Assembly: GCF_902364365.1 (NCBI RefSeq)
Contig: NZ_CABJDN010000007.1
Location: 248,001 to 312,000, forward strand
DNA from: Bacteroides intestinalis
Lineage (GTDB): Bacteria; Bacteroidota; Bacteroidia; Bacteroidales; Bacteroidaceae
Length of the DNA stretch: 64,000 nt
Reading direction: 5' to 3'
Under the pieces are notes generated by a model. It was not told the origin of the DNA and searched no databases. It saw only the letters and a list, made by a program, of their open reading frames with translations. This document shows, in pieces, positions 55,475 to 63,454 of the stretch (positions within the stretch are counted from its first letter, which is position 1; each line of letters starts with the position of its first letter). Position numbers and translations under genes: made by a program.

Positions 55475-58400
55475 TCATTTAGCTTCAGGATTAATATACA
55501 TAATCTTCAACGAAGAAAGGAATTCATTTCTGTTATCACATTTAAAGTTACCACTGAATTCATTTTTATCTCTTTCTCCTATTTTTATGCTCACCTTATT
55601 CCAACCTTGCAGCAAGGGCAGTTCTTTATAAGTAGCCTCATGCCTATTTTGCGAAGCGGCTGCATATGCTTTATCATTAATAGCAAGCTGGCATTCTTTT
55701 GCTTTCACAACCAAAGTCAGCTTCGGCATATTCGGTTCAATCAGCAAGTCATCCAAAGGACGCGGACTAAATACATAGATATCCAAGGCCCATCCATCCG
55801 CTTTTTTCACTAACTTTTCTTTCGCTGCAACCGGAAATACCAATTGATTATCACGCAAGAAGAAGACTTCATTTGATTTTACTTCAATCTCATTACAATC
55901 AATACCGGCATTCTTTAAAATCACTCCCAGTGTATTGTATCCCTTTTCAGAGTTAGTGAATTCTTTCAGGGTACTGATATAGAAACAAGAGGCATCTTTC
56001 CGATACTTCACAAACACAGGAGTAGCAGCTGTACATTCGTACTCACTCCGCACCGTACTGGCAGTTTTGATTTCCTCCGGACGTTTATTCCAAGCTCTCC
56101 AATCTGTTTTACAAGCATTCAGCAAGACATCTCCTTCTTCTACCAACGCACCTGTTAATGAATATTCTGAAGCGTCAGCTCTCTGAAGTTCGCAGAAATA
56201 GAAATCAGAGTTATTCAAGCCGCGTATCCATGACTTCTGAACCGGCAGGAAAGAAGAACGTTTAAGGTTGTCCAGCGCTACCGGAAGAGGCAATATCTCA
56301 TTGTATACATTCAATGTCTGAGGTGTTAATCCCCAAATCCATACATCAGCACCCTTAGCAATATTAGCTAACATACTCTTCTTTTCAGCAGCAGACAAAG
56401 TGTAAGTACCATCTACAATATAGATCATACGTGCAGGTGCAGTAATCTTTGCAGCAAATTTCACGCCTTGCGCATCCAGAATACCTTTCAATTTACTGTC
56501 ATCTCCGCCTATGAAAATCACTTCTTTATATTTCTCTGCCGGAGTAGCTGTCGGTGCTTCATATTGTTTTTTGTCAATATCAGCATAAGCAGACCAAGCA
56601 GGGTGTCCCGGTGCATTGGCTGCACGCATAGCATCATACATAGGCCATGGATCATACAAAGGTAGATTCGGATCATATCCCGGATTGAATGTTGTACAAT
56701 AAGGACCTACACGTTCCGGTTGCACACCCGGTACACCTTCTTTATATTCAGTGAAAAAGATACCATCTTTATTGATATCCGGTTCTGTAGTCATATCTTT
56801 CTTTCCCAACGGCAGCGGTTTCAAAGAGTACCATGCCATATTGAAAACGGTACTGTAAGAAGCCCCCATATCACGCTGGTTACCAAGGAGATGATAACAT
56901 TCATTAGCTAATCCTTCCATACGTCCCAACTGCGATTCGTAAGCTCTTTCACCATTATACTTAGCAACCTGCTCGGGTGTACCATAGTACGCCATACTAT
57001 GTTCACCGATTCCCCAAGGTTTACCTATTCCAACCCAATGTTTCATTGAGTTCATGTCACCATAATGACCTACTGTAACCGGTAAGATGCCATCTCCATC
57101 ATCTTCTCCATCAGCAGAAATCCATGGGCGGGTCGGGTCGTTTGCACGAACGATGTCTCTCCAATCTTCCCAAGCTTTCTTCTGCTGAGGCATCAATTCC
57201 GGTCTGTTGTAAACATGCAAAATCACCGGTTTATTTTCATTACTGATACTCCAACCAAAGACAGAGGCATGATTACGGTCTCTGAGTACAAAACGTTTCA
57301 AATGTTCTTTTGATGCTTCCCAGAAGAGCTCAGAATCCAGTTTCGGACCACCATCACTCGCCCAGTTAGCAGTTTCATTCAATACGCAGATACCCATTTC
57401 GTCAGCTACATCCATGTAGAAACGAGGATAAATCTGTGCATGAGGGCGAACAGCATTAGCATTCATACCCTTAATGGCAGTAAACCATGCCCACGCATAT
57501 CTGCGTGTCATTTGCGGAATCCCCATAAAGTGCCAGGAATCACCTCTCAACTGATAAGGTTTACCATTCAGGTATTGTGTGGTGCCTTGCAATGTCCATT
57601 CACGCCATCCGAAACGTTCATATTTCATATCAAGGGTTTCTTTCTTAGCCTGCAATGAAAGCAATACGGCATAAAGATTCGGTTGTTCAGGAGTCCAGTA
57701 ATTCAACTCACCGGATACCGGAACCTGCAACACAACTTTTGTTGAAGCATTGGCAGGGATACTAACTTTAACAGGGACCACTCTCAAAGCTTCCTGTCCA
57801 AGTTCCCATGCAGGTACAGGAGCTGAATTAATATCTGTCCCAGCCAGGTTTACCCATTCATTAATCTTACCTTGAAGTTGCAGATCAGTCTTTTTTTCCG
57901 TATTATTCTGTACAGTCACTTCCAGTTCAAGCATATTCTTTGAAACCAACGGTTTCACATATACATCTTCCACATGTACTTTAGGCAATGCCAACAAGTA
58001 TACATCCTGCCAGATACCGGCAATGTGATATCCCCACATAGAACCGGCAGGAACAATGCGACGACCAATTGTAGAGTTGTTTTCAAACAAAGATTGACTA
58101 CGAACTCCCACCCATACTTCAGCGGTTTCACCTGCAGCTACCTTATTCGTAATATCTATGCTGAATGGAAGAAAAAGATCAAAATTTTCTCCAACCTTTT
58201 CTTTATTGATATAGACCTCAGTATAGCCGGCTACAGCTTCAAAATATAATTTTATCTGCTGACCATTCCAGTCATTAGGAATAGTTACTGTTTTCTTCAT
58301 CCATGCCATTTTCACTTGTTCCCATTCTTTCGGATAAGACGGGTAGTTGCGATGATCAGGTCCCTCTACATTTCTGTTAGCAAAAGAGTTTATATTCCAT

Positions 58401-58702
58401 GGAGAAGGAATCTTTATACGGGTTTTACTCCATGCACCTTCTTTGGGCAGCGATAATTCCGGTGCCACTCCTTTACCTTGCACGTAACTACCCGGCAAAG
58501 CCACAGGTTGGAAATCCCAGTAACCATTCAGGCAAACTTCTTTCCTATACTCCTTTTCTGTCCTATTTACAAGACCCTCACTTGGTGCAAACGGGAAATT
58601 ATACACCAATTTACCATCGCTCGATGTGGTTTGCCCCACTGCCTTTCCCGGCAGCAAGAACAAAGTCGTCAACAAGCTTAATAAAATTGCATTTCGTTTC
58701 AT
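55475..58702 (-). CDS. GH2 glycoside hydrolase with C-terminal GATase-like region
   Basis: The 1075-residue secreted protein (signal MKRNAILLSLLTTLFLLPGKAVGQ) has the GH2 core: jelly roll (VKMAWMKKTVTIP, VYINKEKVGENFDLFLPFSIDIT, AGIWQDVYLLALP), Ig-like domain, and barrel. The acid/base Glu is in FGWSISNENKP (near residue 487) and the probable nucleophile Glu in WGIGEHSMAYYG (near 565). Residues about 705-950 are Rossmann-like (KEVIFIGGDDSKLKGIL, GADVWIWGLTP), as in the other two GH2 enzymes of the locus. A last beta domain (LTLVVKAKECQLAINDKAY) may bind sugar. It is a single-gene unit with the PUL-type operator. Confidence 0.9.
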   Translation of the reverse strand: MKRNAILLSLLTTLFLLPGKAVGQTTSSDGKLVYNFPFAPSEGLVNRTEKEYRKEVCLNGYWDFQPVALPGSYVQGKGVAPELSLPKEGAWSKTRIKIPSPWNINSFANRNVEGPDHRNYPSYPKEWEQVKMAWMKKTVTIPNDWNGQQIKLYFEAVAGYTEVYINKEKVGENFDLFLPFSIDITNKVAAGETAEVWVGVRSQSLFENNSTIGRRIVPAGSMWGYHIAGIWQDVYLLALPKVHVEDVYVKPLVSKNMLELEVTVQNNTEKKTDLQLQGKINEWVNLAGTDINSAPVPAWELGQEALRVVPVKVSIPANASTKVVLQVPVSGELNYWTPEQPNLYAVLLSLQAKKETLDMKYERFGWREWTLQGTTQYLNGKPYQLRGDSWHFMGIPQMTRRYAWAWFTAIKGMNANAVRPHAQIYPRFYMDVADEMGICVLNETANWASDGGPKLDSELFWEASKEHLKRFVLRDRNHASVFGWSISNENKPVILHVYNRPELMPQQKKAWEDWRDIVRANDPTRPWISADGEDDGDGILPVTVGHYGDMNSMKHWVGIGKPWGIGEHSMAYYGTPEQVAKYNGERAYESQLGRMEGLANECYHLLGNQRDMGASYSTVFNMAWYSLKPLPLGKKDMTTEPDINKDGIFFTEYKEGVPGVQPERVGPYCTTFNPGYDPNLPLYDPWPMYDAMRAANAPGHPAWSAYADIDKKQYEAPTATPAEKYKEVIFIGGDDSKLKGILDAQGVKFAAKITAPARMIYIVDGTYTLSAAEKKSMLANIAKGADVWIWGLTPQTLNVYNEILPLPVALDNLKRSSFLPVQKSWIRGLNNSDFYFCELQRADASEYSLTGALVEEGDVLLNACKTDWRAWNKRPEEIKTASTVRSEYECTAATPVFVKYRKDASCFYISTLKEFTNSEKGYNTLGVILKNAGIDCNEIEVKSNEVFFLRDNQLVFPVAAKEKLVKKADGWALDIYVFSPRPLDDLLIEPNMPKLTLVVKAKECQLAINDKAYAAASQNRHEATYKELPLLQGWNKVSIKIGERDKNEFSGNFKCDNRNEFLSSLKIMYINPEAK

Positions 58703-58752
58703 TTAAGAATACTATTAATTAGGTATTAGACATATTTGTTTTTTCCTGTCTG

Positions 58753-58810
58753 CAAAGTAAACGGGGCAGCATTAAAAAGTAAGCCGAAACAGAATTAATA
58801 TTGAATTAAA
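58753..58810 (-). promoter_or_regulatory. Promoter and operator of the single GH2 gene
   Basis: The -7 box is a near match, TTACTTTG (58753-58760, minus strand). The paired element at 58795-58810 reads TTAATATTGAATTAAA on the plus strand. A proximal TTTTTAAT places AAT 13 bp before the box, and the distal-to-proximal offset is 34 bp, as at operons B and D. Confidence 0.68.
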
Positions 58811-59127
58811 AACACATTAATCCTCCGGAATCCAGAACTTTTCTATTAATAATGCAAATCAGTAGTTGAATTAATGTCTTGCTGACGCGTTATAGGCAAA
58901 AATGATGATCCTGTATGACACCTCCATACTTGAATAAGAAATACTTATAAAATGAGATATTTGTGAAATCAGTCGTATACTTAGGGTATCTCAGTATGAT
59001 ACTTAGGGTACCTCAGTCCCATACTGAGATACCATCATTATAACACATCTGATAATCAGGTATTTAAAAAAAATCCTTTTAATACCAAGAAATTGCAACA
59101 AATCAACTGCTTGGAATGATAAATTAG
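58811..59127. other. Intergenic region with short tandem repeats
   Basis: There is no gene in these 317 bp. The only clear structure is the repeat cluster at 58977-59033. Confidence 0.6.
58977..59033. repeat. Tandem 22-bp repeat with inverted third copy
   Basis: Two adjacent 22-bp units (58977-58998 and 58999-59020) both begin ATACTTAGGGTA and continue with CTCAGT. They are followed by ATACTGAGATACC (59021-59033), which is the perfect reverse complement of GGTATCTCAGTAT (58985-58997) inside the first unit. The cluster can form a 13-bp stem with a 23-base loop, or offer a series of regulator sites. Confidence 0.7.
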
Positions 59128-59511
59128 TTCCTTTCGGGTTATGAGCTAAATGATTTTGTTTGTGACTATCCTTCTTTCATAAAACAGACAGTTTCCACAG
59201 TCACGATACAAGCTTCTACCGAATGTGAGGTTTGTCTCCTCCCTTTGAGCAAACTTAATCAATTCCGGGAAACAGACATGGACACCCAACGATTAGGAAG
59301 GCAAATAGCCGAAACCATGTTTGCAGAAATATACCAACGACTATTAGGATTTTATTGCGATACTCCGGAACAACGTTATCATGCATTAATGAAACGATGC
59401 CCCGGTTTACAAGAAAAGCTTTCATTCAAAGAAACAACCCAGTTTCTTGGCATAACTCCCGAAACCCTCAGCAGAATACGAAAAAAGCAACTGTATAACG
59501 AAAGGTCTTGA
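59128..59511 (+). pseudogene. 5'-truncated Crp/Fnr-family regulator
   Basis: The frame is open from a TAG at 59125-59127 to the stop at 59509-59511. It reads the end of a cyclic-nucleotide-binding-type domain (LNDFVCDYPSFIKQTVSTVTIQ, CEVCLLPLSKLNQF), the dimer helix (GRQIAETMFAEIYQRLLGFYCDTPEQRYHALMKRCP) and a winged-helix motif (SFKETTQFLGITPETLSRIRKK). An intact member would be about 190-220 residues, so the first third is missing. A short HTH-only product from the TTG at 59245 or the ATG at 59278 is conceivable. It is probably a decayed gene. Confidence 0.75.
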
Positions 59512-59528
59512 CTTTGGTCAAGGCTTTT
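59507..59528 (+). terminator. Terminator overlapping the Crp/Fnr remnant stop codon
   Basis: CTTGAC (59507-59512), loop TTTG, GTCAAG (59517-59522), then GCTTTTT. It is a compact rho-independent terminator. Confidence 0.7.
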
Positions 59529-59577
59529 TCACTTTATATTGCTTAATTTTGTCGTCATAAACATAAATCATAAAAGT

Positions 59578-60426
59578 ATGGCAACTTACACTCATTATGG
59601 GAAACAAGCTGATGTATTCAAGCACCTGGTGCTTTGTGAGGTCCTTCAAATCGAAAAACCGCAGATATACATAGAAACGAATTCAGCATCCGCCATTTAT
59701 CAAATGGCGCATACCCCGGAACAGCAATACGGCATTTACCATTTCCTGAAGAAAGCCCGTGAAGAAAAAACTTTGAGGGAATCTTCTTATTACAAGCTGG
59801 AAAGCACAGAAATGGCAAAAGGAAACTATTTAGGCTCTCCCGCTTTAGCTATGAATATATTGGCAGAACGAACATCCCAATATCTACTCTTTGATATAGA
59901 AAAAGATGCTTTAGAAAATATAGAATCCTATGCCAAACAAGTGAAATTAGAATCACATATCCAGACCTGTCATACGGATTCGCTCGAAGGGGTTATAAAA
60001 CTACTACCCTCACTTTCCCAATCTTCCTTCCTCCATATCGATCCTTATGAAATTGATAAAAAGGGAATATCGGGAACAACCTATCTGGATGTATTAATAC
60101 AAGCAACCCAAGCAGGTATGAAATGCCTATTGTGGTACGGTTTTATGACTGAAAATGACAAAATACACATTAACCAATATATAGTGAATAGACTGGAGGA
60201 AGAAAACATCAAAGAATATACCTGTATTGAGTTAATCATGAATTCAATCAGAAAAGATACGATTCCTTGTAACCCGGGTATATTGGGGAGCGGCATTTTA
60301 GCTACCAACTTATCTCAGGAAGCCAATAAAGCAATTTGGGATTATAGCGATATGTTAGTTTGCATGTACAGTGACACTAAATATAAAAGCTATGATGGGA
60401 GACTATACAGAGATAGTATAAAGTAA
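59578..60426 (+). CDS. RlmJ-like (DUF519) adenine-N6 methyltransferase family protein
   Basis: The 282-residue protein starts MATYTHYGKQADVFKHLVLCEVL, matching the RlmJ opening (HADVLKH). IYIETNSASAIYQM fits the glycine-rich SAM loop in a degenerate form. SFLHIDPYEIDKKG corresponds to the DPPYE catalytic motif with one Pro missing. RlmJ methylates A2030 of 23S rRNA. The altered motifs mean that activity on rRNA is not certain. I chose the ATG at 59578; a TTG 13 codons earlier precedes the -7 box (TAATTTTG, 59544-59551) and so cannot be used by that promoter. Confidence 0.75.
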   Translation: MATYTHYGKQADVFKHLVLCEVLQIEKPQIYIETNSASAIYQMAHTPEQQYGIYHFLKKAREEKTLRESSYYKLESTEMAKGNYLGSPALAMNILAERTSQYLLFDIEKDALENIESYAKQVKLESHIQTCHTDSLEGVIKLLPSLSQSSFLHIDPYEIDKKGISGTTYLDVLIQATQAGMKCLLWYGFMTENDKIHINQYIVNRLEEENIKEYTCIELIMNSIRKDTIPCNPGILGSGILATNLSQEANKAIWDYSDMLVCMYSDTKYKSYDGRLYRDSIK

Positions 60427-60437
60427 ACATACCAACA

Positions 60438-60505
60438 TAAAAAAAGGCTATCTATCCCAGACAGCCAATCTTTTGTTAACCTTAAATCTAATACTATGAA
60501 AAACA
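60438..60505 (-). ncRNA. Candidate small RNA with its own promoter and terminator
   Basis: On the minus strand a perfect Bacteroides promoter is present: TTTG (60538-60541), a 19-bp spacer, TATCTTTG (60511-60518). About 70 bp downstream is a rho-independent terminator with stem GGCTGTCT/AGATAGCC (one mismatch; 60446-60466) and a run of seven T (60439-60445). No ORF fits between. The start is placed 6-7 bases after the box. The body (GTGTTTTTCATAGTATTAG, then AAGGTTAAC) looks like a sequence I recall as recurring in Bacteroides genomes, possibly one of the multi-copy sRNA families, but I could not check this. The hairpin may also end the plus-strand methyltransferase transcript. Confidence 0.68.
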
Positions 60506-60607
60506 CATTGCAAAGATACGGACTTTCAGGATATCTCCAAATTTCCAAGACTAAACGGGGACATTTATAACATGGTTTAATAGAATGAAGGAAGTTGTTA
60601 ACTATTC

Positions 60608-60642
60608 AAATTCTTTATGTTAACAATTAACATAAAGAATTT
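60608..60642. terminator. Perfect 16-bp-arm palindrome
   Basis: AAATTCTTTATGTTAA (60608-60623), loop CAA, TTAACATAAAGAATTT (60627-60642). It abuts the stop codon of the DUF1622 remnant on the minus strand and was probably its terminator. Confidence 0.6.
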
Positions 60643-60773
60643 CACTTTCTACGATCTTTTTCGCTTTCAGCCTCCATATCCTTGATTTCTCTATTCAGGA
60701 AGACAGATAAGATAGTTCTCAGAACAACTATACCACCTAAAATAGCCAGTTCATTACCTGCAATGTAAGTTAT
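60642..60773 (-). pseudogene. C-terminal remnant of a DUF1622-like membrane protein
   Basis: On the minus strand, after an in-frame TGA (60774-60776), the frame reads IAGNELAILGGIVVLRTILS then VFLNREIKDMEAESEKDRRK and a stop at 60642-60644. A hydrophobic helix followed by a charged tail with LNREI is the characteristic end of DUF1622 proteins. The rest of the gene is absent, and no start codon makes a sensible protein. It is a gene relic. Confidence 0.6.
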
Positions 60774-60960
60774 TCATTTGCTCCTGAAAAAGATGTAAAT
60801 GGTGGATATTTCTTCAACCCGACAATCGATTCCAGGAAAAGCTCCATCACAACTCAATTTCAATAAAACTGGGGATTCTATTTTAAAAGAATCCCACTTG
60901 AGTGTACAAAAAGACAGTAATTATGAATAATATTCCATTTACAGAAACCTATATTTCGCC
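60774..60960. other. Intergenic stretch upstream of the tandem SGNH gene
   Basis: There is no gene here. A short plus-strand open stretch (APEKDVNGGYFFNPTIDSRK, then a stop) may be a relic of an outer-membrane protein, but it is too short to identify. The whole gap 60427-60998 holds the sRNA, the palindrome, the DUF1622 remnant and the promoter at 60961. Confidence 0.45.
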
Positions 60961-60968
60961 TACTTTTG
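60961..60968 (+). promoter_or_regulatory. -7 box of the tandem SGNH gene
   Basis: A perfect TACTTTTG lies 30 bp before the ATG. The AAT half-site found at -13 in the PUL promoters is absent, so this gene is probably outside that regulon. Confidence 0.5.
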
Positions 60969-60998
60969 CACAAACAAAGAATTTAAGGTTATAGAAAA

Positions 60999-62636
60999 AT
61001 GGATAAACACACATTTTACAGCTATTTGATAGTAGGTATGACATTTACCTTTGGCTTGTCTGCACAAGCTCAGAACAAGGTTACTGCACCCATGAAAGAC
61101 GTCAACCAAGTTATTGACAACACACTGGATAGTTTAAATAAAGCCCACACAGCAAGACCTGTAGCAGGGTCAAGTAGAAAAGGGAATAATCCCGTTTTAT
61201 TTTTAGTGGGTAACTCTACTATGCGTACCGGAACCTTAGGAAATGGTAATAATGGACAATGGGGATGGGGATATTATGCCGGCGATCATTTCGATTCAAA
61301 TAAAATCACTGTAGAGAATCATGCACTGGGTGGAACAAGCAGTCGTACCTTTTATAATCGTCTCTGGCCGGATGTTATTAAAGGTGTCCGGGCAGGAGAT
61401 TGGGTTATTATTGAACTGGGACATAACGACAACGGGCCTTATGATAGCGGTCGTGCACGTGCCTCCATACCAGGTATCGGTAAAGACAGCCTGAATGTCA
61501 CTATTCAGGAAACCGGAGTACAGGAAACCGTATACTCTTACGGAGAATATATGCGCCGTTTCGTACAGGATGTAAAAGCAAAAGGTGCCCATCCTATCCT
61601 ATTCTCTCTGACTCCCCGCAATGCTTGGGAAGACAAGGATAGTACGATTATCACACGCGTCAATCACACTTTTGGTCTATGGGCCAAGCAAATAGCCGAA
61701 GAACAAAAGATTCCATTCATTGATCTGAATGATATCACTGCCCGTAAATTCGAGAAATTCGGCAAGGAAAAAGTCAAGTATATGTTCTATTTAGACCGCA
61801 TTCACACCAGTGCTTTCGGAGCAAAAGTAAATGCTGAATCTGCCGCCGAAGGTATTCGGGAATATGCAGGTCTGGAACTGGCTAACTATCTGAAACCAAT
61901 TGAACAAGATACAATCACTGGTTCCAGCCGAAAAGAAGGATGTCCGGTAGTATTCACCATTGGCGACAGTACAGTCAAAAACAAAGATGATGATAAAAAT
62001 GGTATGTGGGGCTGGGGAAGCGTAATAGCCGAGATCTTTAATCCGAGAAAAATATCGGTAGAGAATTGTGCTATGGCAGGACGTAGTGCCCGTACTTTCT
62101 TGGACGAAGGACGTTGGGACAAAGTTTATAATGCACTCAAACCGGGAGATTTTGTATTAATCCAGTTCGGACACAATGACGGAGGAGATATCAACACAGG
62201 AAAAGCCCGCGGTGAGCTACATGGTTCAGGAAACGAAAGTAAAGTCTTCTTAATGGAGAAGACTGGAAAATACCAAGTAGTCTATACCTTTGGCTGGTAT
62301 CTCCGCAAATTTATTATGGATGCTCAAGAAAAGGGGGCGATTCCCATTGTTTTAAGCCATACACCCCGCAATAAATGGAAAGACGGACAAATAGAGCGCA
62401 ATACCGAGAGTTATGGAAAGTGGACACGTGAAGCGGCAGAGGCAACCGGGGCTTACTTTATAGACCTGAATAAACTATCTGCCGATAAACTCCAAAAAGT
62501 AGGCCCTGAGAAAGCCGCAGCTTTCTACAATACGGATCATACACACACTTCTTTGAAAGGAGCACAAATGAATGCCCGAAGTATTGCAGAAGGATTAAAA
62601 ACTACAGATTGTCCACTGAAGAAGTTTTTGAAATAG
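60999..62636 (+). CDS. Secreted protein with two SGNH rhamnogalacturonan-acetylesterase-like domains
   Basis: The 545-residue protein has a signal peptide (ends SAQAQ) and two CE12-like SGNH domains in tandem. Domain 1 (about 65-290) has VLFLVGNSTMRTG (Ser73), ENHALGGTSSRTF, WVIIELGHNDNGPYD and DRIHTS. Domain 2 (about 315-540) has VVFTIGDSTVKN, ENCAMAGRSARTF, FVLIQFGHNDGGD and DHTHTS. In domain 1 the block-I Asp of GDS is replaced by Asn, while Ser, Gly, Asn and Asp-x-x-His are kept in both. Such enzymes remove acetyl groups from pectic polysaccharides, probably in the periplasm or at the surface. It is a stand-alone gene near the PUL. Confidence 0.9.
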   Translation: MDKHTFYSYLIVGMTFTFGLSAQAQNKVTAPMKDVNQVIDNTLDSLNKAHTARPVAGSSRKGNNPVLFLVGNSTMRTGTLGNGNNGQWGWGYYAGDHFDSNKITVENHALGGTSSRTFYNRLWPDVIKGVRAGDWVIIELGHNDNGPYDSGRARASIPGIGKDSLNVTIQETGVQETVYSYGEYMRRFVQDVKAKGAHPILFSLTPRNAWEDKDSTIITRVNHTFGLWAKQIAEEQKIPFIDLNDITARKFEKFGKEKVKYMFYLDRIHTSAFGAKVNAESAAEGIREYAGLELANYLKPIEQDTITGSSRKEGCPVVFTIGDSTVKNKDDDKNGMWGWGSVIAEIFNPRKISVENCAMAGRSARTFLDEGRWDKVYNALKPGDFVLIQFGHNDGGDINTGKARGELHGSGNESKVFLMEKTGKYQVVYTFGWYLRKFIMDAQEKGAIPIVLSHTPRNKWKDGQIERNTESYGKWTREAAEATGAYFIDLNKLSADKLQKVGPEKAAAFYNTDHTHTSLKGAQMNARSIAEGLKTTDCPLKKFLK

Positions 62637-62784
62637 GAGTTATATGAAAACATTGCAGGAATGATCGTACCCAAGAAAGAATATAGAAAATAAAATAGAC
62701 ATGGTTAATTAATCCAAAAGAATAACTGCATAAAACAAATAATCACTTCTTTTGCTCCTGTCAAAAAACAAAACTGGACTATAA

Positions 62785-63336
62785 ATGAGCAATAAGATTG
62801 ATATCAAAACTCTGAAAGCCTTGCAGCAAGGTAGCCACAAGGCTTTCGAAGAAGTTTTTATCACTTATTATGGTAAGACGAAAGCCTTTATATATGGCTA
62901 CATCAAGTCGGGTCCAGATGCTGAGGAACTTACGGAAGACTTATTTGTGAACCTTTGGATAAACCGTCATTCTATTGATATTTCAAAATCATTTGATTCT
63001 TTCTTACATGCAATAGCAAGAAACTCTGCCATCAACTTCCTGAAACATAAATATGTAGAAGATGCCTATCTAAATAATATCCAAAAGCAAGAATGTAGTT
63101 CCACCTCGGAAGAAGACCTGATAGCCAAAGAACTCGGACTACTGATAGACGATACAGTAGAAAAAATGCCGGAACAAAGGAAGAAGATATACATCTTAAG
63201 CCGCAACGAAGGTTTAAGCAACGAAGAGATTGCAACACAACTGAATACTACCAAAAGAAATGTAGAAAGCCAGTTAAGTCTCGCTTTGAAGGAAATTCGA
63301 AAAACAATCTCATGCTTCTTTTGCTCACTGCTATAA
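62785..63336 (+). CDS. ECF-type RNA polymerase sigma factor
   Basis: The 183-residue protein has region 2 (YYGKTKAFIYGYIKSGPDAEELTEDLFVNLW, then SFDSFLHAIARNSAINFLKHKY) and region 4 (MPEQRKKIYILSRNEGLSNEEIATQLNTTKRNVESQLSLALKEIRK). This is the Bacteroides sigma-70 family usually paired with a FecR anti-sigma. No anti-sigma gene follows; the next gene is a LruC-type lipoprotein. The partner may be elsewhere or the factor may act alone. Confidence 0.93.
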   Translation: MSNKIDIKTLKALQQGSHKAFEEVFITYYGKTKAFIYGYIKSGPDAEELTEDLFVNLWINRHSIDISKSFDSFLHAIARNSAINFLKHKYVEDAYLNNIQKQECSSTSEEDLIAKELGLLIDDTVEKMPEQRKKIYILSRNEGLSNEEIATQLNTTKRNVESQLSLALKEIRKTISCFFCSLL

Positions 63337-63454
63337 GCAGTTCCCATTCGTTCTTTTAACACCTTAAAAAGAGGTTAAGAAAAAATATATTCACCTAAAA
63401 CAACAAAGAATCATTTTTCTTCGTATCATTGCAGATTATTATATTTATAATTTT

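Noticed and set aside
59539..59577. TTG start of the RlmJ-like gene
   Set aside because: It precedes the -7 box at 59544-59551. The ATG at 59578 matches the family start.
60496..60570. A 24-codon ORF on the plus strand (MKNTLQRYGLSGYLQ...)
   Set aside because: It lies antisense over the perfect -7 and -33 boxes of the candidate small RNA. Its apparent conservation is better explained by the promoter and RNA.
60774..60905. Plus-strand open stretch resembling an outer-membrane protein end
   Set aside because: Fewer than 40 codons before a stop, and no family recognised. Mentioned only as a possible relic.
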